DNA of 64,000 nt from SAR116 cluster alpha proteobacterium HIMB100 (GTDB taxonomy: Bacteria > Pseudomonadota > Alphaproteobacteria > Puniceispirillales > Puniceispirillaceae): the NCBI GenBank assembly GCA_000238815.2, contig AFXB01000010.1, positions 491,001 through 555,000 on the forward strand, given 5' to 3'. Under the pieces are notes generated by a model. The model did not search any database. It was not told the DNA's origin and was given only the letters and a program-made list of their open reading frames with translations. Every line of letters starts with the position of its first letter. Within the stretch, counting starts at the first letter, position 1. Of the stretch, positions 28,201 to 36,847 are shown in pieces. The position numbers and the translations under genes were made by a program.

Positions 28201-29495
28201 TGAGTAAAATTGTATCTGTCCTTGGCCGCCGTGTATGGGATTCACGCGGCAGGCCAACAGTTGAAGCCGAAATCTGTCTTGAAAACGGAACAACTGGGCG
28301 GGCAATTGCGCCGTCCGGCGCATCCAGAGGCACAAGAGAAGCGCTGGAGTTACGAGATGGCGGGGCGCATCTTGGCGGGTTTGATGTGCGCCAGGCCTGT
28401 GCAAATGTAAACGGACCTGTTGCTGCCGCCCTCACCGGCATTGACGCCACACAACAAGACGAGATAGACACCGCTTTGCTGGGCCTTGACAGCTCAGCGC
28501 TGAAACAGACGATCGGCGGAAATGCGCTGGTGGCAGCGTCTCTGGCAGCGATGCATGCCGGTGCCGCCGCCAAGGCTATGCCGGTCTGGCAGCATATTGC
28601 AGAGCTGTACAGCACCACCCCCAGCCTGCCTTTGCCTGAGATTCAGATTTTTGGCGGCGGGGCTCATGCCGGGCGCCGTGTTGATGTTCAGGATTTTATG
28701 GTGATGGTACCTGGCGCGGCCTCATTTGATGAGGTGATGGAGGTAACAAGAGAGGTTTATTTTGCAGCTGGCGATTTAATGGCGGCAAAAGGCAAGGCTG
28801 CAGGCATTGCAGATGAAGGCGGCTGGTGGCCGTTATTTGACAGCAATGAAGAAGCGTTGGAAACCCTAACCCTGGCGATTGAAAAAGCCGGGGAAAACCC
28901 AGGCAAGAATGTTGTCATCTCGCTTGATATTGCCGCTTCAGAATTTGGCAAGAACGGCATCTATCGCCTCGCCCTTGAGGACAGAGAATTATCCTCAGAG
29001 GCGCTGATTGACCTGTTGGGAAGCTGGTTGGATGCCTATCCGATTGTGTCTATCGAAGACCCGTTGGCCGAAGATGATAAGGACGGGATGAAAGCCTTTA
29101 CCGCGCAATTTGGAGACAGGGTTCAGATTATTGGTGATGATTATCTGGTGACCAATGACAGGCTGGTCAGCGCGGCAATAGAGGACAGGGCCGCAAATGC
29201 TGTGCTGATCAAGGTAAATCAAATCGGCACAGTCAGTCAGGCGGTAAAGACCTTTTCAACAGCCCGAGGCGCCGGATGGCAGACCATTGTATCTGCCCGC
29301 TCAGGGGAAACCGAAGACGCATCAATCAGCCATCTGGCAGTTGGCCTGGGTGCAGGGCAGCTGAAGGTCGGGTCATTCCAGCGTTCAGAACGAATGGTGA
29401 AATGGAATGAATGCCTGCGCATTCAAGACCAGCTGGGCCAGGGCCATTTTGTGGCTGGTCAGCCGCTGTGCAACAGCTGGTGGGGGCGCGGTTAA
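28200..29495 (+). CDS. Divergent enolase paralogue (phosphopyruvate hydratase family)
   Basis: Protein of 431 residues, normal enolase length. Metal ligands are kept: D243 (SLDIAASEF), E286 (SIEDPLAEDD), D313 (GDDYLVTN). The general base K338 (LIKVNQIG), E206 (DEGG), H156, R367-S368 and K389 are also present. Two active-site positions differ from standard enolases, using yeast numbering: H373 is Ala (A366 in SARSGETED) and E168 is Asp (D165 in VQDFMV). The segment DEGGWWPL replaces the usual DEGGFAPN. These changes suggest a different or modified substrate, not glycolysis, though this is inference. Coupled to the upstream kinase. The 3' end overlaps the convergent hydrolase gene by 4 nt. Confidence 0.85.
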   Translation: MSKIVSVLGRRVWDSRGRPTVEAEICLENGTTGRAIAPSGASRGTREALELRDGGAHLGGFDVRQACANVNGPVAAALTGIDATQQDEIDTALLGLDSSALKQTIGGNALVAASLAAMHAGAAAKAMPVWQHIAELYSTTPSLPLPEIQIFGGGAHAGRRVDVQDFMVMVPGAASFDEVMEVTREVYFAAGDLMAAKGKAAGIADEGGWWPLFDSNEEALETLTLAIEKAGENPGKNVVISLDIAASEFGKNGIYRLALEDRELSSEALIDLLGSWLDAYPIVSIEDPLAEDDKDGMKAFTAQFGDRVQIIGDDYLVTNDRLVSAAIEDRAANAVLIKVNQIGTVSQAVKTFSTARGAGWQTIVSARSGETEDASISHLAVGLGAGQLKVGSFQRSERMVKWNECLRIQDQLGQGHFVAGQPLCNSWWGRG

Positions 29496-30205
29496 GAAGG
29501 CTGTCCCAACCAGTCCAGCAGATAATGAAGGGTATCTTCAGGGGCTTCCAGCGGCGGCAGATGACCGGCTTTCTGAACCGTCACCAATGTGGCATGCGGG
29601 ATCAGCCGGTGCATCAGGTGATGGCGTTCAGGCGGGCAGAGCCGATCTTCTGCACCATGCAAAATCAAGGTCGGGCAGCGCACAGACCGCAGCGTTTCAG
29701 TTTGGTCAGGCCTGTCCCGCAACGCCAGAGACTGGTTGATAAAGGCTGCCTTGCCCAAGGATAAGGCCATATCCATACAGAGCTGAAGCAGCTCTGCTTT
29801 ATCCGGGCGGTCAGCCAGATAGAGCGGTTTCATCTCTTCTGCCATCACCTGTTTCAGCCCACCTGCCCGGACATCAGCAATTTGCCGGTTCCGCCTGATT
29901 ATCCCTTCTGGTGTTTCGGCTAACGGGTTGGTGTCCATCAGCGCGAGCCGCTCCACACGATGCGGGGCTTGTGCAATGATTTCCATTGCCAGAATGCCGC
30001 CCATGGACAGGCCGCACAAACAAAAAGAGGGCGGCGCGGCAGCCAGCAGCCGGGCGGCCAGGTCCGACATGGATGAGGCCTCATCCAGAGGCGGGATCAG
30101 AACCGAAATCTGGCCATCTGTATCCTGATTAAGGCGGTCACGCTGATAGGCAAACAACCGGTCATCACACATCATGCCGGGCAGCAGCAGCACGGGGCGG
30201 GGCAT
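29492..30205 (-). CDS. Alpha/beta fold hydrolase
   Basis: Hydrolase of 237 residues. The nucleophile elbow is LCGLSMGGILAM, with Ser67; the acid is in HGAEDRLCPPE and the His in KAGHLPPLEAPE. An N-terminal VLLLPGMMCDDRLF holds the oxyanion-hole region. Likely an esterase or a lactone/ester-cleaving enzyme. It is the last gene of the minus-strand operon that starts with the ABC importer (or at the NTF2-like genes), 27 nt after the MetE-like gene, and its end overlaps the convergent enolase-like gene. A Shine-Dalgarno AGAGGA precedes the ATG. Confidence 0.88.
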   Translation of the reverse strand: MPRPVLLLPGMMCDDRLFAYQRDRLNQDTDGQISVLIPPLDEASSMSDLAARLLAAAPPSFCLCGLSMGGILAMEIIAQAPHRVERLALMDTNPLAETPEGIIRRNRQIADVRAGGLKQVMAEEMKPLYLADRPDKAELLQLCMDMALSLGKAAFINQSLALRDRPDQTETLRSVRCPTLILHGAEDRLCPPERHHLMHRLIPHATLVTVQKAGHLPPLEAPEDTLHYLLDWLGQPS

Positions 30206-30232
30206 AGGCTTTATCCTCTTCGGCGATATGTC

Positions 30233-31357
30233 TTACAGCGCGCGATCTGCCCCTTGGCGCAGAACGCTAAGCTTTGCCCAGGCAATTTCGGGATCAACTG
30301 CCCCGAAGCCCGCAAATGTACCAAAACCGCAATCCGTGCCGGCCATAACGCGATCCGCACCAAATACAGATGTAAACCGGTCCAGCCGTTGCGCCACAAC
30401 ATCGGCATGTTCAACAAAATTGGTTGTGCTGTCCAGCACGCCGGGAATCAGGATTTTATCGTCTGGTACTTCATCTGCACGGTCTCTGAACACTGTCCAT
30501 TCATGAGCATGGCGCGGGTTTGAGGTTTCAAACAAAACATAACCTGCATGGGTATCCATCAATGTGGAAAACACCTTATCCATAGAAATATCACAGATAT
30601 GCGGGCCTTCATAATTGCCCCAGCAGATATGCACCCTGATCTTTTCCTTGGGCAGGCCATCCAACGCATGATTCAGCGCGGCAACATGGCTGTCAGCAAT
30701 CGCGACAAATTCATCATCACTCAGATCTGCAAACAGCATATGACGAGACAAAGCCAAATCCGGACAGTCAAGCTGAAGGTCAAGGCCTGCATTAATAATC
30801 GCTTTATATTCGACTTTCATCACCTCAGCCAGCGCATCAAGATAATGCTGGCGGCTGGGATAATAGTCATTCTGCAGGAATAAAGATATCACCCCAGGAG
30901 AGGCCGCATTCATGAAACCACGCTCCACACCATGTGCGGCCATAGCGCTTTTCAGATTTGAGATATCCTTATCCAACTCGCCATTATCCAGCGGTGTAAT
31001 CTCGCCCGTGCACATCGGCCGGGCATAAGAGGGCGTGCCGCCGCTATCTGCCAGACGCTGCAAAAAGCCGGGGAATTGTTTGAGATCAGCCGGTGCGTTG
31101 CGCGGGCTGTCCCCTGAAAAGCCGGAATAACGGTCTTTGACATATGTCGCATAAGAAATTTTTGAGGTTTCGCCATCGCTGACCACATCAATGCCCGCCT
31201 GTTTTTGGCGCGACACCAACATATCAACATGGGCGGTCATCGTGTCATCAAACTGGTTTTGATCAAATGTATTCCCCTGTTCTTTGGCAAATAACAGATC
31301 TGTTACCTCTTGTGAACGGGGCAGAGAGCCAACATGTGTGGTCAGAATTTTGCTCAT
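30233..31357 (-). CDS. MetE-like (cobalamin-independent methionine synthase C-terminal domain) family protein
   Basis: Protein of 374 residues, matching only the catalytic C-terminal half of MetE. Zinc-binding elements are visible: VHICWGNYEGPHI (His and Cys), LFETSNPRHAHEW (Glu) and GTDCGFGTF (Cys). The N-terminus THVGSLPRSQEVTDLLFAKE is typical. The family includes methyltransferases and epoxide:coenzyme M transferases, so the reaction may be transfer to or from a thiol. ATG 31357 is chosen over 31432, which would overlap the cupin gene by over 70 nt. It sits 4 nt after the cupin gene. Unlike MetE it lacks the folate-binding N-terminal half. Confidence 0.85.
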   Translation of the reverse strand: MSKILTTHVGSLPRSQEVTDLLFAKEQGNTFDQNQFDDTMTAHVDMLVSRQKQAGIDVVSDGETSKISYATYVKDRYSGFSGDSPRNAPADLKQFPGFLQRLADSGGTPSYARPMCTGEITPLDNGELDKDISNLKSAMAAHGVERGFMNAASPGVISLFLQNDYYPSRQHYLDALAEVMKVEYKAIINAGLDLQLDCPDLALSRHMLFADLSDDEFVAIADSHVAALNHALDGLPKEKIRVHICWGNYEGPHICDISMDKVFSTLMDTHAGYVLFETSNPRHAHEWTVFRDRADEVPDDKILIPGVLDSTTNFVEHADVVAQRLDRFTSVFGADRVMAGTDCGFGTFAGFGAVDPEIAWAKLSVLRQGADRAL

Positions 31358-31361
31358 CAGT

Positions 31362-32321
31362 TCAGGTCCTTTCCCACCAGCTGGGGCCAGCTGGATCAGT
31401 TGTATTTCGGATACGGTATAAGCCAGCCTCACCAGACATGGCCGGGGCCAGCTGATAGGCTGTATCAGGTTGCAGAAACGCGGTGTCGCCTGGCCCGATA
31501 TGGCTGATCTGATCGCCCTGATGAAGCTGCCAATATCCTTTTACAGGCATCAATACGGTGTAATGCGGATCAGAAGATACAGATGTCAGTGACTGTCGGG
31601 ACAGAAAATCAACAGCAAAGCCCGGCTGGTCAAAGATAAGCCCATCCTCGCCAATAACCTCTACCGGCTTATCCCCAGACAAGGCCAGCAGATCCAGATA
31701 GCGGGCGACCCAACGCGGCACGACCTCTGCAACAGATGGTTCTGCCATCAGGGCCAGCTGGTCATCTGCCATGACCGGCATAGCAGCTATATTGTCTGGC
31801 AGCTCCTCGCCCTTCTTGCTGTCATAGAGCTTACCATTTTCAGCAAGAACCAGACCATGATCCTTGGCATCTTCGATCACCTGCGGGGCCCAGAGAACGC
31901 CGCCACCCGCATCATCACCGCCAAGCACAGCCATAATCATACCATAATCTGCACCGATATTCTCAAAGCCTCTGAACATGCCAGTGGGAATATTGAAAAT
32001 ATCGCCTGGCTCCAGAATGACGTCACCGGCATCTCCCCAACGGCCCCAGAAAAACCGCCACCGGCCAGACAGAACAAAAAACACCTCAGCAGTTCTGTGT
32101 GTGTGTAATGAATTCCGGCATTTCGGCGGCTGGCCCGCCGCACCAATATTAAATCCAGGCGTATCTTTGATATGCACATGCTGATCAGCTGATTCAGACA
32201 CACCGCCGCCAATGATGGTGAAATTTTCTTTCTGATCTGACCCTGGTGTATGGGCGTCAATAAATGCGGTGCGGCACGGCACAAGTTCGGCATATCTGAC
32301 AATCTGGACAGGCTGGGTCAT
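31362..32321 (-). CDS. Bicupin domain protein
   Basis: Protein of 319 residues with two cupin-like barrels. The first contains NSLHTHRTAEVFFVLSGRW and GDVILEPGDIFNIPTGMFRG, giving metal-type His/His/Glu residues. The second, weaker, contains YTVLMPVKGYWQLHQGD and IGPGDTAFLQPDTAYQL. Bicupins act as oxygenases, isomerases or ligand sensors. Its ATG shares one base with the stop of the NTF2-like gene upstream, so it is tightly coupled to it. No signal peptide. Specific reaction unknown. Confidence 0.83.
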   Translation of the reverse strand: MTQPVQIVRYAELVPCRTAFIDAHTPGSDQKENFTIIGGGVSESADQHVHIKDTPGFNIGAAGQPPKCRNSLHTHRTAEVFFVLSGRWRFFWGRWGDAGDVILEPGDIFNIPTGMFRGFENIGADYGMIMAVLGGDDAGGGVLWAPQVIEDAKDHGLVLAENGKLYDSKKGEELPDNIAAMPVMADDQLALMAEPSVAEVVPRWVARYLDLLALSGDKPVEVIGEDGLIFDQPGFAVDFLSRQSLTSVSSDPHYTVLMPVKGYWQLHQGDQISHIGPGDTAFLQPDTAYQLAPAMSGEAGLYRIRNTTDPAGPSWWERT

Positions 32322-33295
32322 TACAGGCTCCCGGTATGAAGGTGAATTTGTTTCCAGACAGCAACATCATCAATCAGTGTATATTCACAGCGCAGACCCC
32401 ACGGCCCAAATTCAGCATGACTGATCCCCATGATATGTACATCTGCCCCTGACGGCGCGCCAAACCGGCCCTGCCCGTCATGCCGTCCAGATAAAGACCA
32501 TCTGAGCGCTGCACGCGGCGGCATCAGCGGGTCGGTGCGGCCAATCTGATGATGAATGGTGAACTCAGCAGAGGGAAAGCTGGCCCGCAGCCCCTGCCAG
32601 AAGGTCGTAACATCTGCATAGCCATGGGCTGTTTGATATAAGGGATAGGCCGCTTGTGCAGCCCGATCATACCGTGCATTCACAACTGAGCTGTCCCCGG
32701 CCATGAGAGATGTAAGGATAGCTGCATATGCTTGTCCCCATTCATCATCATTGCCTGTGCCCTGATAGGGGCCGGCAACATCTGTGGCCGGCGTGAACGG
32801 TTTGATACAGGCGTCTGGCCCGCCTTCATCCTGGATTTGCTGGCGTGCATAATCTGCCGGAGTCCAGCCCAGCTGTTGAACAATCGCGCCCAAATCCCTG
32901 ATCAGCCATTCATCATTAATCTGGTTATTAATAGCATGACAATCGGCCATTACACGATAGACCAGCTTGGTGCCTGTTGCCTTGCCAAACGCCCCGTCAC
33001 CGGTATGTGTTGCGGTTGATAAAATCCGGTGAGACGACAACATGCCGTCTGCTGGTGTACCTGACCAGATCACATCTTCGCCCAGCAACTGGCGGTCGGG
33101 AAATTCATCCAACGTTGCATAGGTAGCTTTAATCACTGCCTGATTGCCGACCACAACTGAAGACGGAGAGCGCACCACAATATCATCAGCATAATAATGG
33201 TTCAGGGTTTCAACACCGCGCTGTTCCCAGATTTCATGAGTTATCCCTAAAATATAATCAGGAAATGTTTTGAACTTGCTGTCAAATCCTTGCAT
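32321..33295 (-). CDS. NTF2-like/SnoaL-type two-domain protein (first)
   Basis: Protein of 324 residues built from two NTF2-like (SnoaL/ester cyclase-type) domains. The first includes VETLNHYYADDIVVRSPSSV (residues ~28-47) and the second runs through WGQAYAAILTSLMAGDSSVV to the C-terminal ALRWSLSGRHDGQGRFGAPS. The fold is a small cone-shaped barrel used for binding, isomerising or cyclising small molecules. One of four such proteins in this cluster and the most divergent. It follows the LacI gene by 1 nt and overlaps the cupin start. Function within the pathway unknown. Confidence 0.78.
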   Translation of the reverse strand: MQGFDSKFKTFPDYILGITHEIWEQRGVETLNHYYADDIVVRSPSSVVVGNQAVIKATYATLDEFPDRQLLGEDVIWSGTPADGMLSSHRILSTATHTGDGAFGKATGTKLVYRVMADCHAINNQINDEWLIRDLGAIVQQLGWTPADYARQQIQDEGGPDACIKPFTPATDVAGPYQGTGNDDEWGQAYAAILTSLMAGDSSVVNARYDRAAQAAYPLYQTAHGYADVTTFWQGLRASFPSAEFTIHHQIGRTDPLMPPRAALRWSLSGRHDGQGRFGAPSGADVHIMGISHAEFGPWGLRCEYTLIDDVAVWKQIHLHTGSL

Positions 33296-33296
33296 A

Positions 33297-34358
33297 TCAC
33301 ACTCTTTTTTCTCGTTGGCTGGAGCTTCTGACCTTCAGCTCTCCTGAAACCGTAATCTGGCGCGGGTCTGTTTTGTTCTGGCTGACATGATGCATCAGAA
33401 GGTCAACCGTCGCCTCTACCATTATATCAGCAGGCTGACTGAATGAGGTGAGATCATAGCTTGGCCAGGCGGCCGGCAAAATATCGTCATATCCCACAAT
33501 GGCAATATCATCCGGCACGCGCAGCCCGGCGTGATGACGCACAACATCCATCACCACCAGAGCCATCGCATCATTGGCAACAAACACCGCCTCTGGCCGA
33601 TCATCTGCGCTGATCAGCAGCTGGGCAGCTTCATAAGCTTCTTCACTGCGGAAATTTCCGACTGCACGAAAGCCTACATCAAACCCCTGTTCTGCCAAAC
33701 CGGCACGGAACCCTGCTTCTCTGTCACGTTGTGTAGACGCCCCTTCCCAGCCCGCAATATAGCCAAAGCGGGTATAGCCCTGGGCGGTCAGATGACGTGC
33801 CACCTCTGTCCCACCGTTAAAATTATCTGTGGTTACAGATGAAAAGCTTGACTGTTCCTGAACCCGGTTGAACTGAACAATCGGAATGCCGGCGGACTGA
33901 CATCTGTCTGCCAGTTCTGATGACAAGGCCACAGAAGCTGTGACAATGGCATCAACCTGATATTCCAGAATTTCTTCAATGACATCATCAATATTATCTG
34001 CTGTCTGTGCAGCCATAAAGATAAGCACGTGATAGCCTTGTTGCTGAAGCGCTTTAGAGAGCTTTTCAAGCACTTCAGGATAAAAATAATTATCCAGATA
34101 AGCGACCACCAGCCCGACCATGTAAGATTTGCCGGTCTGCAGTGAGCGGGCCAGCCTGTTTGGCCTGTAGCCCAGCTGTTCAGCTGCATCTCTGACTTTG
34201 GCAGAGGTTTTTGCTGATGCAGATGCACCATCGGTAAAGACACGGCTGACTGCGGATTGGCTGACCCCAGCCAGACGCGCCACATCAGATGAGGTGATTC
34301 GGCCAGACGCCGTTTGCCGTTTCGGCAAGACTGTATATGGGCCGCTTGTGCCTGTCAT
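33297..34358 (-). CDS. LacI family transcriptional regulator
   Basis: Regulator of 353 residues. The helix-turn-helix begins ITSSDVARLAGVSQSAVSRV (residues ~21-40) with the hinge LGYRPNRLARSLQTGKS. The C-terminal sugar-binding-protein-like domain holds GLVVAYLDNYFYPEVLEKLS and AVFVANDAMALVVMDVVRHH. It lies within the ABC importer/NTF2 operon, overlapping the gene before by 4 nt, and presumably responds to the imported compound. Palindromes at 40339-40354 and 40398-40409 between the ABC ATPase and the divergent NTF2-like gene are candidate operators. Confidence 0.92.
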   Translation of the reverse strand: MTGTSGPYTVLPKRQTASGRITSSDVARLAGVSQSAVSRVFTDGASASAKTSAKVRDAAEQLGYRPNRLARSLQTGKSYMVGLVVAYLDNYFYPEVLEKLSKALQQQGYHVLIFMAAQTADNIDDVIEEILEYQVDAIVTASVALSSELADRCQSAGIPIVQFNRVQEQSSFSSVTTDNFNGGTEVARHLTAQGYTRFGYIAGWEGASTQRDREAGFRAGLAEQGFDVGFRAVGNFRSEEAYEAAQLLISADDRPEAVFVANDAMALVVMDVVRHHAGLRVPDDIAIVGYDDILPAAWPSYDLTSFSQPADIMVEATVDLLMHHVSQNKTDPRQITVSGELKVRSSSQREKRV

Positions 34359-35419
34359 CCTGCTGCCCCCAGATGAGCATGATGATCAAGATGAGCCATG
34401 TAGCGAGGGGTGGCAGAAGCCAGCTCGGTCATCCGCGCCAAGACATCCACGCCAAGCTGTGCCCAGACATCCAGCAGGTCAACCAGCACCCAATTTTCCC
34501 TGATCAACCCGTCTTCCAATCGCCAGAAATCCAGAGAGCGCAGGGTGATTTTCTGTTGTGTCGGGGCAATACCCAGCCACCCTCCTGATTGCAGGGTCTG
34601 TGACATGTTCGGCCATCCGGTCACCGCGACATAAGGGCCTTCAGCAAAAAAATGAAGGGTGGTGTCTTCAGGATATTGGCCTCTGTCTGGCATTGCGTTC
34701 AGGAAGGGTGTCTGATGCCAGCGACGAAACCCGTCAATACCGCGGCTGCTGCCGATGCCAGACGGGCCGTACCAGCAGAAATGGGGGTGCCAGTATTTAT
34801 CTAATTCCATCACTTCTGGCCCGCCCTGATCCGGATAGCGTTGCATCGCGGTCAACATATCCACGACATGCTGGCAACTGGCAGCCGTCTGTTCAGGCGT
34901 ATTTGCGGTCACGCTGAGGCCATCCTGGCTGGCTGGCCCCGGCACATGCCATTCACGGCCCAGAGACGGCCCCATCGGCCAGACCCCGGCCTGCATCATC
35001 ACATCTGGCAGATCCCAGACCGCCTGAATTTCAACAATACGGCCCCCGTCAAAACGGAAAAATTCATGAAACCGCAGATGGATAATCTGGCCGGTTGGCG
35101 GAATGCCCCTGAAGGGAGTCATAAACCGGCCAAGATAATAACCCGCACAGCCCACCCATTGATGGCCCAGATGGTCAGCTCCTGCAATACAGATCAAATC
35201 ACGTCGTTCGACATCCGGCAGGGCTGTAACAAGCGGTGCAAACACCGCATCATAAAGCCGCGGGCCAGCGACATCCCCGACAGGATAGCCAAAGTGACAG
35301 ACCGCATCCGCCGCCAGCAGCCGATCAAGTTCAGCCCGGACCGCCTGTTCATCAAAATTATACAAATTCCTGGCTAAGGCTTTAACTGCTGCTTTGTTCT
35401 GATGATGCGGGTCTGTCAT
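34355..35419 (-). CDS. NTF2-like/SnoaL-type two-domain protein (second)
   Basis: Protein of 354 residues with two NTF2-like domains. The second domain contains HFCWYGPSGIGSSRGIDGF and ends ENWVLVDLLDVWAQLGVDV. The same pattern (WxGPxGIG near a HQ..PF motif, then NW-V-VD.....QLG.D) occurs in the divergent paralogue at 40427-41416, and the tail also in the 180-residue neighbour, so the three are related. It overlaps both flanking genes by 4 nt. Such duplicated domains usually bind or turn over a small cyclic or lactone-like compound. No specific assignment is possible. Confidence 0.78.
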   Translation of the reverse strand: MTDPHHQNKAAVKALARNLYNFDEQAVRAELDRLLAADAVCHFGYPVGDVAGPRLYDAVFAPLVTALPDVERRDLICIAGADHLGHQWVGCAGYYLGRFMTPFRGIPPTGQIIHLRFHEFFRFDGGRIVEIQAVWDLPDVMMQAGVWPMGPSLGREWHVPGPASQDGLSVTANTPEQTAASCQHVVDMLTAMQRYPDQGGPEVMELDKYWHPHFCWYGPSGIGSSRGIDGFRRWHQTPFLNAMPDRGQYPEDTTLHFFAEGPYVAVTGWPNMSQTLQSGGWLGIAPTQQKITLRSLDFWRLEDGLIRENWVLVDLLDVWAQLGVDVLARMTELASATPRYMAHLDHHAHLGAAG

Positions 35420-35958
35420 AACTCCCCTCGTTCAGGACGAGGCGGCACCTTGCGGCCCTCATCAAAGGCTTCCCATCCTTCACCATCAAATACATCCACA
35501 CCCAACTGAGCCAGAACATGCGGAAAATCAACCATCACCCAGTTATCAACAATTTTTCCGTCAACAACCTTCCAGAAATCCATATAGCGGATTTCAACCT
35601 TTTTTCCGGTTGGCGCGACGCCCATGAAAGCGCCAGAATGCACCGCTTCCTGCCGGCCAAAGGCAGCGGCCCATTCCCCCATATAGAGCCGGGCTTCATC
35701 AATACAGACCTTATCTGAAAAGGCCGCCTGAAACGGGCGTTGCCAGTTATCCTGAAATTCACGCAAGCCCGATTTTGTACCGCAGCCCTGATTGCCAAGC
35801 CATCGGAAATTTTCGGCAAAAAAAGCGCCGATATCATCGATACGGTGATCATTCAGCCCATCAACCATATCTTCAATGACGCGGCGTGTGTCTTCTGTCT
35901 TGGACAGATCTGTATCCCGGCTGAGCGTTGCTTGTTCCGGTCGCGTTCCTTTGACCAT
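35416..35958 (-). CDS. NTF2-like/SnoaL-type single-domain protein
   Basis: Protein of 180 residues with one NTF2-like domain. FRWLGNQGCGTKSGLREFQD and WQRPFQAAFSDKV match the second-domain pattern of its larger neighbours, followed by IRYMDFWKVVDGKIVDNWVM and the tail MVDFPHVLAQLGVDV. A good Shine-Dalgarno (AGGATAGG) precedes the ATG. It is 4 nt from the permease gene and overlaps the two-domain paralogue by 4 nt, so it belongs to the ABC importer operon. It probably processes or binds the imported substrate (inference). Confidence 0.8.
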   Translation of the reverse strand: MVKGTRPEQATLSRDTDLSKTEDTRRVIEDMVDGLNDHRIDDIGAFFAENFRWLGNQGCGTKSGLREFQDNWQRPFQAAFSDKVCIDEARLYMGEWAAAFGRQEAVHSGAFMGVAPTGKKVEIRYMDFWKVVDGKIVDNWVMVDFPHVLAQLGVDVFDGEGWEAFDEGRKVPPRPERGEL

Positions 35959-35962
35959 CAGC

Positions 35963-36847
35963 CTATCCTTTCACCGCACCAGCGGTCAGGCCAGAAACAA
36001 TCCGGCGCTGGAAAAACATCACCAAAATAAATAAAGGCGCAGTAGCAGAGACCACAGCAGCAACAGCAAACATCACATTGCCTTCTGTATAGGTGGTTCC
36101 CAAAAAGGCCGCGATTTTTGGTACCATCGTCCGGTTTTCATCAGACAACAGCATTGAGGTCACCGCAAAATCATTATAGGCCAGCAGGAAGGAGAACAGC
36201 CCTGTCGTGATCACGCCAGGCCACATCACCGGAATAATCACAAATCTGAACGCCTGGAATTGGGTACAGCCGTCAACCTTTGCACTTTCATCCAGCTCTT
36301 TGGGGATGCTCTGGAAAAAGGAATGCAGCATCCACAAAGTAAAGGGCTGGTTAATCGCCACCAGCACAATGACGGTGGTGGGCAAAATCCCCCATAAATT
36401 CCATTCAAAAAACGGCAGCAGATACCCAGAGACCAGCGTGATCGGCGGCATTGCCCTGAAAATCAGTGCGGTTATCAAAAGCCAGAATGTATAGCGATAT
36501 CCCGAGCGGGACAGGGCATATCCGCCCAGCGTGCCAATGGTCAGTGAGGTACAGACCACAAAGAAACAGACAATCGATGTGTTAATTGCCGCGCGCCAGA
36601 ATTCTTCTTGTATCCATGCCCCGACATAACCTGTATCGGTGAAAGATGAGCCATAGGTGTTTTTTGTATTTTCACCTGTCAGCGCATTTGTCCAATCCGC
36701 GATTGAAAAGAAATCCAGTTCAACCTTGAACGACCCCCATAAGGTCCAGAAAAACGGAAAAGCGGCCATGATAACCCACAGCGCAATAAAGCCATAGATT
36801 AAGACTTTCAGATGAACAGGATAACGATTGGCGACAGAGCTGCTCAT
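35963..36847 (-). CDS. ABC transporter permease, MalG-like (carbohydrate type)
   Basis: Inner-membrane permease of 294 residues with six membrane segments. The EAA loop for contact with the ATPase is IPKELDESAKVDGCTQFQAF, followed by FRFVIIPVMWPGVITTGLFS. This is the second permease of a CUT1-type sugar or polyol importer. Its ATG shares one base with the stop of the MalF-like gene. The order on the minus strand is ATPase, binding protein, MalF, MalG, NTF2-like genes, LacI. GGGGA precedes the start. Confidence 0.93.
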   Translation of the reverse strand: MSSSVANRYPVHLKVLIYGFIALWVIMAAFPFFWTLWGSFKVELDFFSIADWTNALTGENTKNTYGSSFTDTGYVGAWIQEEFWRAAINTSIVCFFVVCTSLTIGTLGGYALSRSGYRYTFWLLITALIFRAMPPITLVSGYLLPFFEWNLWGILPTTVIVLVAINQPFTLWMLHSFFQSIPKELDESAKVDGCTQFQAFRFVIIPVMWPGVITTGLFSFLLAYNDFAVTSMLLSDENRTMVPKIAAFLGTTYTEGNVMFAVAAVVSATAPLFILVMFFQRRIVSGLTAGAVKG

